Source of the DNA: Empedobacter tilapiae
GTDB lineage: Bacteria > Bacteroidota > Bacteroidia > Flavobacteriales > Weeksellaceae
Assembly: GCF_004785645.1 (NCBI RefSeq)
Contig: NZ_SRPE01000012.1
Span: 32,683 to 96,682 of the forward strand
Direction: 5' to 3'
Length of the DNA stretch: 64,000 bases
The position numbers and the translations under genes were made by a program. The notes under the pieces were generated by a model. That model saw only the letters and a program-made list of their open reading frames with translations, made no database searches and had not been told where the DNA came from. Below, piece by piece: positions 37,078 to 46,201 of this stretch (the first letter of the stretch is position 1; each line of letters starts with the position of its first letter).

Positions 37078-37833
37078 TTATTTAGTCAAAATTTCTTTTA
37101 AGATCAATGGTTTGTCTGTTGTAATATAATCCACTTTTAAATTAATCATTTCTTGCATTACTTTAGGCTCATTTACTGTCCAAACATTAACTAATAAACC
37201 TAAATCTTTCGCTTCTTTTACCCAAGTCGGATTTTTCTGAAATACTTTATAATTGTAGTCAATTCCGTTCCAATTTCTAGCTTTTACATCTTTTGGCGAT
37301 AAATCGCCATTTAAATAAGAAACATGAAATTCTGGTGCTAATTTTTTGAATTCATCACATATATTTTGACTAAATGAAATGATTTCAACTTGTTTTTCTA
37401 CTTTATGTTTTTTGATGATTTCAATCGCTTTTTTTACCGCACGATCTTCGTTTTCTTTTGATGAATGAGGTTTTAATTCGAAAATTAATTTGACATTTTT
37501 ATTCTTTTTTCCTTGTTCAAAATATTCTTCTAACGTTGGCATATTTTCCTTATTTGCCAATTTCAATGTTTTCAAAAGAGAAGAATTTGTAGTTTCGATT
37601 GTGTGACCTTGGTAATGATCATCATGATTTACCATCAAAACATCATCAGTACTAATTAATACATCAAATTCAGAACCGTAAGCACCAATTTCTTGTGCAG
37701 ATTTTAAAGACTTTATTGAATTTTTTGCATTATTATCTGTGTCCCAATAACCACGATGAGCAATAATTTTTTGAGCATTTGCCATATTAGTAAGCATAAA
37801 GGTTGTTAAGGCAGTAAATATAATTTTTTTCAT
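37078..37833 (-). CDS. Glycerophosphodiester phosphodiesterase (secreted)
   Basis: Hydrolyses glycerophosphodiesters to glycerol-3-phosphate and an alcohol. The 251-residue protein has a signal peptide ending ANAQ (residue 21) and a GDPD TIM barrel: catalytic HRGYWDTDNNAKNSI (about residues 26-40), metal-binding EFDV (about 55) and HDDHYQGHT (about 69), and the late TVNEPKVMQEM with D.I.TDKP. Expected in the periplasm. The exact substrate is not shown. Confidence 0.88.
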   Translation of the reverse strand: MKKIIFTALTTFMLTNMANAQKIIAHRGYWDTDNNAKNSIKSLKSAQEIGAYGSEFDVLISTDDVLMVNHDDHYQGHTIETTNSSLLKTLKLANKENMPTLEEYFEQGKKNKNVKLIFELKPHSSKENEDRAVKKAIEIIKKHKVEKQVEIISFSQNICDEFKKLAPEFHVSYLNGDLSPKDVKARNWNGIDYNYKVFQKNPTWVKEAKDLGLLVNVWTVNEPKVMQEMINLKVDYITTDKPLILKEILTK

Positions 37834-37957
37834 GATGAATTGTTTTCTGTGAGTAAAATTATTTTGTTTAATATATATTGAGGTTATCTAAACATTAAGA
37901 AGTAAAAGAATCATAGATAAATATGTTATAAAGAATTAAATTTTGACTAGAATAAAA

Positions 37958-37988
37958 TTGTGATTGCGCCGAATTTCACTTAATTTTG
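37958..37988 (+). promoter_or_regulatory. Promoter of guaA
   Basis: TTG (37958-37960), a 20-base spacer and TAATTTTG (37981-37988) match the flavobacterial TTG-N17-23-TAnnTTTG consensus fully. The ATG is 16 bases downstream. Confidence 0.7.
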
Positions 37989-38004
37989 CACAAAGACAAA
38001 CACA

Positions 38005-39537
38005 ATGACGCAAGGAATTATTATTTTAGATTTTGGCTCGCAATATAATCAGTTAATTGCTCGTCGAATTCGAGAATTTGGAGTTTATACAGAAATTATT
38101 CCCTACAACACTTCGATCGAAGAAATCAAAAAACACAATCCCAAAGGAATTATTTTATCAGGAGGACCTTCTTCAGTTTTTGGAGATGAAGCTGCTTTGG
38201 TAGAAAAAGAATTATTCGAAATAGGAGTTCCTGTTTTAGGAATTTGTTATGGAATGCAATTGATTTCTCATTTATTAGGAGGAGAGGTTAAGAAAGGAGA
38301 AAAGGGAGAATATGGAAAGTCTGAATTAACAGTTTTAGCTCAAAACAGTTTATTTGCAGGTGTTCCAGAAAAATCTACAGTTTGGATGAGTCATTTTGAT
38401 GAAGTGATGACAGCACCAAATGGATTTACGATTTCAGGAAAATCAAACATAGATATTGCGGCAATCGCAAATGAAGATAAAAAGATTTTTGCGGTGCAAT
38501 TTCACCCAGAAGTTACTCATTCAGAATATGGTTCGATAATGTTAGAAAACTTTGTTTTTAATATTTGTCAGGCTGAAAAGAATTGGGTTTTAAAAGATTT
38601 TATCGAAACAGAAATTGCTCGTATCAAAGAAGTAGTTGGTGATAAAAAAGTAATTTTAGGACTTTCTGGAGGAGTAGATTCTTCTGTTGCTGCGGTTTTA
38701 ATTCATCGTGCAATTGGAGATCAATTAACGTGTATTTTTGTTGATACTGGTTTATTGAGAAAAGATGAAGGAAAAAAAGTAATGGAAAATTATGGAAAGC
38801 ACTTCAACATGAACATCAAAATGGTAGATGCTTCACAACGTTTCTTAACAAATTTGAAAGGAATCGATGAACCAGAAGCAAAACGAAAATCAATTGGTAA
38901 AGATTTCGTGGCTGTTTTTGATGAAGAATCAAATAAATTTGAAGATGCAGCATTCTTAGCGCAAGGAACTATTTATCCTGATGTAATCGAATCGCAATCT
39001 GTAAAAGGACCTTCTGCAACTATCAAATCTCACCACAATGTTGGTGGATTACCAGAAGATATGAAACTTCAATTATTAGAACCATTACGCGAATTATTCA
39101 AAGATGAAGTTCGTAAAGTTGGAGTAGAATTAGGTATTCCGCGCGAGTTAGTTTACCGTCATCCATTCCCAGGACCAGGTTTAGGAATTCGTGTTTTAGG
39201 AGAAGTTGATGAAGAAAAAGTGCATATTTTGCAAGAAGCTGATCAAATTTTTATCGATGAGCTTTATGCACATAATTTATACGATGAAGTTTCTCAAGCT
39301 TTCGTTGTTTTATTACCAGTAAAATCTGTTGGAGTAATGGGAGACGAGCGTACGTATGAATATACAGCTGTTGTTCGTTCTGCGAATACGATCGATTTTA
39401 TGACAGCAACTTGGTCAAAATTACCTTACGAATTCTTAGAATTAGTTTCAAACAGAATTATAAACGAGGTAAAAGGAATTAACCGTGTAGCCTATGATAT
39501 CAGCTCAAAACCACCAGCAACTATTGAGTGGGAATAA
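38005..39537 (+). CDS. guaA: GMP synthase (glutamine-hydrolysing)
   Basis: Amidates XMP to GMP with glutamine and ATP. The 510-residue single-chain enzyme has a class I glutaminase domain (nucleophile Cys in GICYGMQ, about residue 83; His and Glu in FHPEVTHSEYG), the ATP pyrophosphatase domain with the GLSGGVDSS P-loop (about 220), and the dimerisation domain ending in STKPPATIEWE-like sequence. Own promoter; xpt, another guanine-pool gene, follows behind a terminator. Confidence 0.97.
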   Translation: MTQGIIILDFGSQYNQLIARRIREFGVYTEIIPYNTSIEEIKKHNPKGIILSGGPSSVFGDEAALVEKELFEIGVPVLGICYGMQLISHLLGGEVKKGEKGEYGKSELTVLAQNSLFAGVPEKSTVWMSHFDEVMTAPNGFTISGKSNIDIAAIANEDKKIFAVQFHPEVTHSEYGSIMLENFVFNICQAEKNWVLKDFIETEIARIKEVVGDKKVILGLSGGVDSSVAAVLIHRAIGDQLTCIFVDTGLLRKDEGKKVMENYGKHFNMNIKMVDASQRFLTNLKGIDEPEAKRKSIGKDFVAVFDEESNKFEDAAFLAQGTIYPDVIESQSVKGPSATIKSHHNVGGLPEDMKLQLLEPLRELFKDEVRKVGVELGIPRELVYRHPFPGPGLGIRVLGEVDEEKVHILQEADQIFIDELYAHNLYDEVSQAFVVLLPVKSVGVMGDERTYEYTAVVRSANTIDFMTATWSKLPYEFLELVSNRIINEVKGINRVAYDISSKPPATIEWE

Positions 39538-39552
39538 GCGAAATAATATATT

Positions 39553-39579
39553 AAGTCAGCTAATGTGCTGACTTTTTTC
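39553..39579 (+). terminator. Terminator after guaA
   Basis: 8-bp stem AAGTCAGC / GCTGACTT with a 6-base loop and six T. Confidence 0.82.
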
Positions 39580-39608
39580 TTTGTAAACTTTAAAAAACTA
39601 AATATTAA

Positions 39609-40181
39609 ATGGAACTTTTAAAAGAAAGAATTCTGAAGGATGGAAAAAGTTTCGATGGTGGAATTCTGAAAGTTGATAGTTTTATCAATCACCAAATGGA
39701 TCCTGTTTTGATGAAAGCAATTGCGTCGGAATTTGTCCAGCGATTTTCTGATTTAAACATTAATAAAATCATTACAATCGAAGCGAGTGGCATTGCACCA
39801 GCAATTATGGTTGGATTAGAATTGAATTTGCCCGTTGTTTTTGTGAAGAAAGCAAAACCTAAAACGATGGCAGGCTTTTATGCGTCGCAAGTGTATTCAT
39901 TTACAAAAGACCGAACGTATGATGTTTGTGTAAGCAGCCAATTTTTGAATGAAAATGATAATGTTATTTTTATTGATGATTTTTTAGCGAATGGAAATGC
40001 TGCGTTGGGTGTTGAAAATTTGATTAAACAATCAGGCGCAAACCTTTTGGGAATGGGCTTTATTATTGAGAAGTCTTTTCAAGAAGGTCGCGATCGTTTA
40101 TTGAATGAAAACATCAGAGTTGAATCATTGATTAGATTAAAATCTTTAGGAGATAATTCAATTATTTTTGAAGAACAATAA
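39609..40181 (+). CDS. xpt: Xanthine phosphoribosyltransferase
   Basis: Salvages xanthine (and possibly guanine) with PRPP to the nucleotide. The 190-residue protein matches Xpt: [13 protein letters not shown] start, [23 protein letters not shown] (about 58-80), and the PRPP-binding loop [13 protein letters not shown] (about 118-130). Located directly after guaA, which uses XMP, the product of this enzyme. In many Firmicutes xpt sits under a guanine riboswitch; I see no such element here. Confidence 0.93.
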   Translation: MELLKERILKDGKSFDGGILKVDSFINHQMDPVLMKAIASEFVQRFSDLNINKIITIEASGIAPAIMVGLELNLPVVFVKKAKPKTMAGFYASQVYSFTKDRTYDVCVSSQFLNENDNVIFIDDFLANGNAALGVENLIKQSGANLLGMGFIIEKSFQEGRDRLLNENIRVESLIRLKSLGDNSIIFEEQ

Positions 40182-40186
40182 AGCAT

Positions 40187-40213
40187 GAAAGCCTTTTTTT
40201 TGGCTTTCTTTTT
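40187..40213 (+). terminator. Terminator after xpt
   Basis: 7-bp stem GAAAGCC / GGCTTTC with an all-T loop, followed by a T tract. Weaker than most in the window. Confidence 0.65.
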
Positions 40214-40243
40214 GCTTAAGAAAAAAATAAAATTTATCTATTT

Positions 40244-41416
40244 ATGAAAATAAAATTACTTGCTTTAACCTTTTTTTTACTATTCCTTACAAGTTGTAAT
40301 TCGTACAAATCTGCAAATACAGCTCTTATTTCTGGTAACTTTCAGCAAGCTTTCGAGCAAGCTACTCAGGCTTATTTCAAAAATCCCTCAGAGAAAAATG
40401 GAATTAAATACGTCCCTTTAATTTTTGAAGCCTATCATAAAGGTCAACAAGCAGATGAAATTAGGTTAAAAGAAATAGAGTCTCTTACAAATTCTTCGAA
40501 ATATCAAGAAGCATATCAAATTATAACTCGTTTACAAAATAGACAGAAAACGATTTCGGGTATTAATGGTAGAATGATAAATGGAAAAAATTATAATTTT
40601 AAAACCAAAGATTATTCGGTAGCTTATAAAACAATTCAAGAAAAGTATGCACAATTTTTATATGATGAAGGAAAATCTTTTCTAAATCAAGGAGGAAAAT
40701 TGAATGCGCAAACGGCATATCAAAAGTTTGAAATATTGGAAACGGTTTATTCTAACTTTAAGGATACAAGAAGTTTGATGAATACTGCTCGTGTAAATGG
40801 AATGTATAAAGTTCTAGTTCAGTTAATAAACAACACAGAAGTTGTGATTCCTAGAATGCTTGAAAAGGATTTGTTAGATTTTAATTCTTATGGATTAGAT
40901 ACAAGATGGACAGAGTTTTATACAGGTAAACTAAATAGTTCATATGATTATGTTATTCAATTAAGTTTTGAAACAATAAATATTTCGCCTGAACGTGAAA
41001 AAATAGAAGTTCATAATTTTGAGAAAAAAATTGTAGATGGCAAAGAAGAATTGGTACAAAATGGAGTAGTAGTGAAAGATAAAGATGGAAAACCTGTGAT
41101 GGTTGATCGTTATATTACAGTAAAAAGTAGGTTTGAAGAAATACAACGTATAAAAGAAGCTGCAATAACTGCAAGATATTATTTAATAGATAATCAAAAA
41201 GAACAAGCTATAGAATCAAAGAATTTAGTTAGTCAATATATTTTTAGAGATTCTTATGGAAATTATAAAGGAGATCGACGTTCTCTAGATCGTGATTATT
41301 TGAACATGATTGGTAGAAGACCTATTCCATTTCCTTCAAATGAACAAATGGTTTTTGATTGTGGACAAGATTTGAAACGTAAATTTAAGAATGAAATCAT
41401 CCGTATGAAGCTTTGA
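40244..41416 (+). CDS. TPR-like lipoprotein of unknown function
   Basis: A 390-residue lipoprotein with lipobox LTSC (Cys18). The N-terminal part is helical and TPR-like (NTALISGNFQQAFEQATQAYFKNP), and the C-terminal half contains a beta-rich region with KDGKPVMVDRYITVKSRFEEI and ends in helix-rich sequence. I recognise it as a type of protein often seen in Bacteroidota but know no function. It is monocistronic and followed by a 144-bp gap that holds the tRNA promoter. Confidence 0.7.
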   Translation: MKIKLLALTFFLLFLTSCNSYKSANTALISGNFQQAFEQATQAYFKNPSEKNGIKYVPLIFEAYHKGQQADEIRLKEIESLTNSSKYQEAYQIITRLQNRQKTISGINGRMINGKNYNFKTKDYSVAYKTIQEKYAQFLYDEGKSFLNQGGKLNAQTAYQKFEILETVYSNFKDTRSLMNTARVNGMYKVLVQLINNTEVVIPRMLEKDLLDFNSYGLDTRWTEFYTGKLNSSYDYVIQLSFETINISPEREKIEVHNFEKKIVDGKEELVQNGVVVKDKDGKPVMVDRYITVKSRFEEIQRIKEAAITARYYLIDNQKEQAIESKNLVSQYIFRDSYGNYKGDRRSLDRDYLNMIGRRPIPFPSNEQMVFDCGQDLKRKFKNEIIRMKL

Positions 41417-41512
41417 TAAAAAAAAGTGAAAAAAATAATTATTTTTTAAAATTCATTTTCAATATCTTATCATATAAAACGTCTGTTTTAGCTAAAAACT
41501 TGTAAAATTAGT

Positions 41513-41543
41513 TTTGGAGAATTAAAAAACCTTTCTATATTTG
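41513..41543 (+). promoter_or_regulatory. Promoter of tRNA-Gln cluster
   Basis: TTTG (41513-41516), a 19-base spacer and TATATTTG (41536-41543) form a perfect Bacteroidota promoter, about 17 bases before the first tRNA 5' end. Confidence 0.8.
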
Positions 41544-41560
41544 CACAGCAATTAAGACAT

Positions 41561-41631
41561 AGACCCATGGTGTAACGGTAGCACATCGGTTTTTGGTGCC
41601 GCTAGTTGGGGTTCGAATCCCTGTGGGTCTA
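41561..41631 (+). tRNA. tRNA-Gln(TTG), copy 1
   Basis: 71-base cloverleaf: acceptor AGACCCA / TGGGTCT with discriminator A, D-arm with AACGGTA, anticodon loop TTTTGGT reading TTG, T-arm GGGTTCGAATCCC. The 3' CCA is not encoded. The outermost anticodon-stem pair is a T-C mismatch in all three copies. Confidence 0.96.
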
Positions 41632-41641
41632 CAAAAGTCTT

Positions 41642-41674
41642 ATGCCTCGATAAGAAATTGTTGAGGCATTTTTA
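41642..41674 (+). terminator. Terminator-like hairpin between tRNA-Gln copies 1 and 2
   Basis: 7-bp stem ATGCCTC / GAGGCAT with a 14-base loop followed by five T. If active it would separate copy 1 from copies 2 and 3; it may instead be an RNA-processing signal. Confidence 0.55.
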
Positions 41675-41723
41675 TCTAACTTAGTTAAGAAAAAAGTTGC
41701 GAAAATTGAAATAAAATTTAGTC

Positions 41724-41794
41724 AGACCCATGGTGTAACGGTAGCACATCGGTTTTTGGTGCCGCTAGTTGGGGTTCGAATCCCTGTGGGTCTA
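41724..41794 (+). tRNA. tRNA-Gln(TTG), copy 2
   Basis: Identical over all 71 bases to copy 1, anticodon TTG. Flanking sequences differ from copy 1, so the duplicated unit is essentially the tRNA itself. Confidence 0.96.
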
Positions 41795-41834
41795 CAATTT
41801 TTTTCTTTTCAATTTTAATATAATAATCATGGAC

Positions 41835-41905
41835 AGACCCATGGTGTAACGGTAGCACATCGGTTTTTGGTGCCGCTAGTTGGGGTTCGAATCCCTGTGG
41901 GTCTA
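41835..41905 (+). tRNA. tRNA-Gln(TTG), copy 3
   Basis: Identical to copies 1 and 2. Forty bases separate it from copy 2, and a strong terminator follows after 9 bases. Confidence 0.96.
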
Positions 41906-41914
41906 CAGATTTTT

Positions 41915-41945
41915 AAGCTTCAATAGTACTATTGAAGCTTTTTTT
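41915..41945 (+). terminator. Terminator of tRNA-Gln cluster
   Basis: Perfect 26-base palindrome (AAGCTTCAATAGT and complement) followed by T residues. Confidence 0.88.
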
Positions 41946-41985
41946 ATTGATAAAATTTACTATATTTATAGTAGTAGAATTAAAA

Positions 41986-42528
41986 ATGACTTTAGAAAAC
42001 ATAATTTTAGAAGCTAAAAAAGGGAAACGAAATGCTCAAAATGCTGTGATTGAGCTTTTGTGGAACAAAGTTTATGGTTATGTTTATAGTAAAATAAGAA
42101 ATGAAGAGGAGGCTGAAGATATTGCGATTGAAACTTTTACAAAAGTTTTTGCGAAATTGAAATTATATAACGAAGATTTTGATTTTAAAACTTGGGTAAT
42201 TTCTATCGCTCATAATACAATGATAGATCATATTAGAAAATCTCCAAAGCTGAATATTTCTCTTGATGATGAAACAAAATTTCTTGAAATTTTAGAAGAT
42301 CATCCTTCTCCTGAAGAATATTTAATTCTAAAACAAGATAATGATAAACTTATAAAAGCTATTTCAAAACTGAGAGACCCTTACCAAAAAATTATCGAGT
42401 TACGTTATATTGAAGATAAAACGTATAAAGAAATAGCTGAAGAACTCAATTTAACTTTACCAAATGTTAAAGTTCGTCTTTTAAGAGCTAAACAATTGTT
42501 AACAGAAGTGATGCAGAATAATATTTAG
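41986..42528 (+). CDS. ECF-type RNA polymerase sigma factor
   Basis: A 180-residue sigma70-family factor of the extracytoplasmic-function type. Region 2 includes VYSKIRNEEEAEDIAIETFTKVFAKL (the segment that recognises the -10/-7 element) and FKTWVISIAHNTMIDHIRK; region 4 has LRYIEDKTYKEIAEELNLTLPNVKVRLLRAK, a clear helix-turn-helix. The start is ATG 41986; in-frame TTG codons upstream lie inside the tRNA terminator. A near-consensus TATATTTA is at 41961. No anti-sigma gene is adjacent; an envelope lipoprotein and a barrel protein follow. Confidence 0.92.
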   Translation: MTLENIILEAKKGKRNAQNAVIELLWNKVYGYVYSKIRNEEEAEDIAIETFTKVFAKLKLYNEDFDFKTWVISIAHNTMIDHIRKSPKLNISLDDETKFLEILEDHPSPEEYLILKQDNDKLIKAISKLRDPYQKIIELRYIEDKTYKEIAEELNLTLPNVKVRLLRAKQLLTEVMQNNI

Positions 42529-42563
42529 TATCTTTAATCTGTTGAAGAAAATAGAACTGAAAA

Positions 42564-43121
42564 ATGAAGAAGCGCATATACCTTACAACAATAATAATCG
42601 CAAGTTTATTCTTGACGTCTTGTGGAAGTAGTAAAGTAACTTCTTATAAAAAAACTGGTTCTAAAAAAGTTTATACTTCAACTAAAAAATCTGAGACCTC
42701 TGAAGTTTATCGTTCTAAGAATATTGAGGATAATGCTCCCCGAAATGTGAATAGAATTTTAAAAACAGCTAAATCTTACTTAGGAACACCTTATAAATAT
42801 GGTGGAGTAACCAATACAGGTTTTGATTGTTCAGGATTAGTGTATGTTAGTTTTAAGGAACTGAATTTAGATTTACCTCGTCGTTCTAGTGATCAAGCAG
42901 AATATGGAAAAGAAATCAATATCGAAAATGTTAAAATAGGTGATTTGATTTTTTTTAATACATCTGGAAACTCTATTTCGCATGTTGGGATTGTAGAAAG
43001 TATAAATCGCAATGGCTCAATTAATTTTGTACATTCATCAACTTCAAAAGGTGTAATTATTTCTTCTCTTGATGAAAACTATTGGAAAAGTAGATTTGTA
43101 AAAGCTATGAGACTTTTATAA
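42564..43121 (+). CDS. NlpC/P60 peptidoglycan endopeptidase lipoprotein
   Basis: A 185-residue lipoprotein with lipobox LTSC (Cys20), a Lys/Ser/Thr-rich linker (about 22-60), and an NlpC/P60 Cys-peptidase domain: catalytic Cys in FDCSGLVYV (about residue 91), His in SHVGIVES (about 141) and the third polar residue His in FVHSST. Such enzymes cleave D-Glu to diaminopimelate links in peptide stems. It lies between a sigma factor and a BamA-like gene with short gaps, so all three may be co-transcribed. Confidence 0.92.
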   Translation: MKKRIYLTTIIIASLFLTSCGSSKVTSYKKTGSKKVYTSTKKSETSEVYRSKNIEDNAPRNVNRILKTAKSYLGTPYKYGGVTNTGFDCSGLVYVSFKELNLDLPRRSSDQAEYGKEINIENVKIGDLIFFNTSGNSISHVGIVESINRNGSINFVHSSTSKGVIISSLDENYWKSRFVKAMRLL

Positions 43122-43129
43122 CTTGGAGC

Positions 43130-44953
43130 GTGATTTACAAAAAAAAAATATTATTAACGTTTCTTGGATTGCTATTTTTTAGTTTATCCATAGTTGTTAA
43201 TGCTCAAGAGGATAGTGTAAAAATAGATACAGTTAGAATTGAAAATAAAAATCATTCTAAATTCAGAAAATTTTATCAAAAATTATTATTCAATAAAAAA
43301 CCTACAAGTTTTCCAATTCAGCCAAACAATGATACTGAAGATGGAAAATATCAAGGAAAGATAATTAGAAATATTTACTACAAAACGCAAGATCCCTTTG
43401 GATATTCCTTAAAAGATACTACAAGAAGACCAACAAAATGGTTAGAAAGGGCAGGAAATACACTGCATGGAAAATCTAAAAATTTTGTATTGCGTCAGAA
43501 TATGTTACTTAAACCAGGTGATAAGTATGATTCTATAAAAGCTGCGGAATCTGAGCGTTTAATTCGTACAAATCGTTCTATACGAAGAGTGGAAATAAAA
43601 GAAGAAGAAATAGGAAATGATTCAGTAGATCTTTATGTAAACTCTATAGATTCATGGAGTATGTTTATCACAGGATCTATATCAAGTTCAAAAGCAGGAA
43701 TTAGGGTTCGTGAGCGAAATTTTTTAGGGTTAGGACATGTTTTTGATAATAGATATCGTCATAATTATAAGACAGGTAATTCATTGTATCAATTCAATTA
43801 TACCGTTCCAAATATCGCTCAAACCCGAATTATGGGAAATGTGCGTTATTTCAAAAATGAGGATAATCATTATACAAAATCAATCAGTTTTGTGCGATCT
43901 TTTTATTCACCCTTGGCGCATTATGCGGGAGGAGTTTCGGTTGGACAGGTATATTTCAAAGATTCATTAGATTTTGAAAAACCTGTTTTAGTAGACAATC
44001 CTTTCAAATATAATTATCAAGATTATTGGTTAGCAAGAGCATTTAGGATTGATGAAGGTTACTCCGAAAATATAACTAATCTTATTGTTGCGGGAAGATT
44101 TTATGATCGAGCTTATACTGAAACACCAACGCCAGAGAATGATCCTGTTAATTTTTTCTCAGACCAAACAAATTATTTAGTAGGGATAGGAATTTCTTCG
44201 AAGCGATACATCAAAACAAAATATATTTTCAATTATGATATAGAAGAAGATATTGCAATTGGAAAATCATTAGGAATAATAGGAGGAATACAGAATATTC
44301 GTCAAACTGATCGATATTATTTTGGAGGAAAAGCCTCTGCAGGCGGCTTTCTGAATACAGGTTTTTGGGGATTTGGAGTTGAGTTTGGGGGATTTTTTAA
44401 CAAAGGAAAATTTGAACAAAAAACTTTATCTGTAGAACTGCAATATATGGCGAGATTGATTAATTGGGGAAGATGGAAGTTAAGAAATTTTATGAAGACC
44501 AATTATCTTTTAGGAAAAAGTAGATTAGATTCGCCTGCCGATCAACTTTCGCTTCATGAACACGATTATTTAGGAATGGCTGGATTCAAATCAGACAGAG
44601 AATTGCTTGGACAGCAAAAGTTAATGTTTGAATATCAACTACAGTCTTATACACCTTATGAATTCTTAGGATTTCGTATTTCTCCATTTTTTAATGCAAT
44701 GGTTGCTGCAATTGGAGATAATAAGAGGTTCGTTTTGAATAATCCAATTTATTCCCGCTTTAGTTTAGGTGTGATGCTAACAAATGATTATTTTGTTTTT
44801 AATAATATAAGGTTTTCATTGTCATATTATCCAACAATTCCCGGACAAGGAGATAATTTAATTAAGACAAATTTACTTGATAATAGAGATTTTCAAATGA
44901 TGGATTTCGATTTTTCAAAACCAACTTATATTCGTTGGAATAGATGGGATTAA
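43130..44953 (+). CDS. BamA/TamA-family outer-membrane protein
   Basis: A 607-residue outer-membrane protein starting at GTG 43130, 8 bases after the NlpC gene. Signal peptide ending VNAQ, then a POTRA-like domain (about 75-170, with LLKPGDKYDSIKAAESERLIRTNRSIRRVEI), then a barrel from about 175 with GIRVRERNFLGLGH, a bacterial surface antigen hallmark, and C-terminal barrel strands. Only one or two POTRA repeats fit, fewer than in BamA, so it is a paralogue. Substrate unknown. A long perfect terminator follows. Confidence 0.85.
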   Translation: MIYKKKILLTFLGLLFFSLSIVVNAQEDSVKIDTVRIENKNHSKFRKFYQKLLFNKKPTSFPIQPNNDTEDGKYQGKIIRNIYYKTQDPFGYSLKDTTRRPTKWLERAGNTLHGKSKNFVLRQNMLLKPGDKYDSIKAAESERLIRTNRSIRRVEIKEEEIGNDSVDLYVNSIDSWSMFITGSISSSKAGIRVRERNFLGLGHVFDNRYRHNYKTGNSLYQFNYTVPNIAQTRIMGNVRYFKNEDNHYTKSISFVRSFYSPLAHYAGGVSVGQVYFKDSLDFEKPVLVDNPFKYNYQDYWLARAFRIDEGYSENITNLIVAGRFYDRAYTETPTPENDPVNFFSDQTNYLVGIGISSKRYIKTKYIFNYDIEEDIAIGKSLGIIGGIQNIRQTDRYYFGGKASAGGFLNTGFWGFGVEFGGFFNKGKFEQKTLSVELQYMARLINWGRWKLRNFMKTNYLLGKSRLDSPADQLSLHEHDYLGMAGFKSDRELLGQQKLMFEYQLQSYTPYEFLGFRISPFFNAMVAAIGDNKRFVLNNPIYSRFSLGVMLTNDYFVFNNIRFSLSYYPTIPGQGDNLIKTNLLDNRDFQMMDFDFSKPTYIRWNRWD

Positions 44954-45013
44954 TATAAAAAATCAATAAAAAAGCTTGAAGATTTCTTCAAGCTTTTTTA
45001 TTGATTTTTTATA
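44954..45013. terminator. Long bidirectional terminator with 29-base perfect arms
   Basis: 29-base arms around a 2-base centre, with the core GCTTGAAGA / TCTTCAAGC. A and T tracts are built into both arms. It separates the convergent BamA-like and LolC/E-like genes. Confidence 0.9.
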
Positions 45014-45016
45014 TTT

Positions 45017-46201
45017 TTACTTAACCTGCCTCGAAACAATCCACGAAACTAAACTTCCCAGACCTAAAACAGTTACAATTACTGCAATAAAGTTTTCTAT
45101 AGAAAATAGAAATGGAAAAGGAACAGTTGGAGAAGCCATTACCAAGCCAAAATCTATTTGTAATAATCCAATAACTGATGCAATTAATAATCCAGTAAAC
45201 ATAGCAATGAAAGTGATGATAAAACCTGTTTGGAAAAAGATATTACGAATATTTTTTCGAGATAACCCAAAACTGTACATTGTTTGGATTTCTTTCTTCT
45301 TATCCAAAATCAAGATAATAATTGTTCCAGCTAGATTAAAACATGCAATGATAATAACTAATGTAAAAATAAGATAACTGATTAAGTTTTCCATATTCAT
45401 TACTTTCAAGAAAGCTGAATCTAGATCTTGTCTAGTTTCTATTTTATAATTAGAACCTAAAGCTTTTTGAAGTTGATTCTTCACTTCGTTAAACGATTTC
45501 TTACCCGTTGTTTTTACTTCAATCGAATAACATTGATTTTCGTTTAATAATAATAACTCTTGAGCTAAATCTAAAGTGGTAAAAACATGTTTGTCATATT
45601 GCTCATTCAACATAAAAACACCAACGCTATATGCATCTTTGCGCGTAAAAGCATCGCTCTCTTGTTTAATTAAACCTGTTCCAGCTTTTGGCATCATCAA
45701 ATCTGCTGGAGTTATCGGATCAATATAAAGTTGTAAACGTTCTGCAATTCCATTCGAAACAATAAAATTATCATTTCGAGTAAAATCTAAATATTGTCCA
45801 CCATAAATCACTGTATCTAAACGTGTAACTTTGGTGAAATTTTCGTCAACACCTTTCAAATAAGCAATATCTTGCTTTCCTTTGTAATCAATGTAGACTT
45901 TTTCTTCGATGATTTTAGAAAAAGCTTTGATATCTTTTTGTTGTTTTAATTGATCTACAACAAAAGTTAAACTATCTAATACTTTTCCTTTCGAAGGAGA
46001 GATTTTAATTTCAGGATTTACATTGCTATAATACTTTAAATTCATTTTTTCTAAGCCCGAAAAAACCGATAAAATAATAAACAAAGCTGCTGTAGCAACT
46101 AAAATAGCGCCAACAGCAATCGATGTAATAATATTTACAGCGTTTGTATTCGTTTTCGAAAAAATATAGCGTTTCGCAATGTAAAGTGAAATGTTTCTCA
46201 T
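45017..46201 (-). CDS. LolC/LolE-like ABC transporter permease (FtsX family)
   Basis: Inner-membrane permease of 394 residues with the LolCDE plan: TM1 near 22-46, a large periplasmic domain (about 48-265), and three C-terminal membrane segments (about 275-300, 322-345, 365-388) in an FtsX-like domain. In proteobacteria the complex releases lipoproteins for transport to the outer membrane. Bacteroidota usually have a single LolC/E-like gene next to rbfA, as here with a one-base overlap. The ATPase gene lolD is not adjacent. Confidence 0.88.
   Translation of the reverse strand: MRNISLYIAKRYIFSKTNTNAVNIITSIAVGAILVATAALFIILSVFSGLEKMNLKYYSNVNPEIKISPSKGKVLDSLTFVVDQLKQQKDIKAFSKIIEEKVYIDYKGKQDIAYLKGVDENFTKVTRLDTVIYGGQYLDFTRNDNFIVSNGIAERLQLYIDPITPADLMMPKAGTGLIKQESDAFTRKDAYSVGVFMLNEQYDKHVFTTLDLAQELLLLNENQCYSIEVKTTGKKSFNEVKNQLQKALGSNYKIETRQDLDSAFLKVMNMENLISYLIFTLVIIIACFNLAGTIIILILDKKKEIQTMYSFGLSRKNIRNIFFQTGFIITFIAMFTGLLIASVIGLLQIDFGLVMASPTVPFPFLFSIENFIAVIVTVLGLGSLVSWIVSRQVK

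Noticed and set aside
39537..39609. Possible purine riboswitch before xpt
   Set aside because: The 71 bases between guaA and xpt hold only a terminator hairpin; no three-way junction or conserved riboswitch core is visible.
41561..41905. tRNA cluster as an attachment site of an integrated element
   Set aside because: All three tRNAs are complete, no partial tRNA repeat or integrase gene is seen, and the flanking genes look like ordinary chromosome.
44976..45377. Plus-strand open frame of 133 codons
   Set aside because: Begins inside the long terminator and runs antisense to the LolC/E-like permease.
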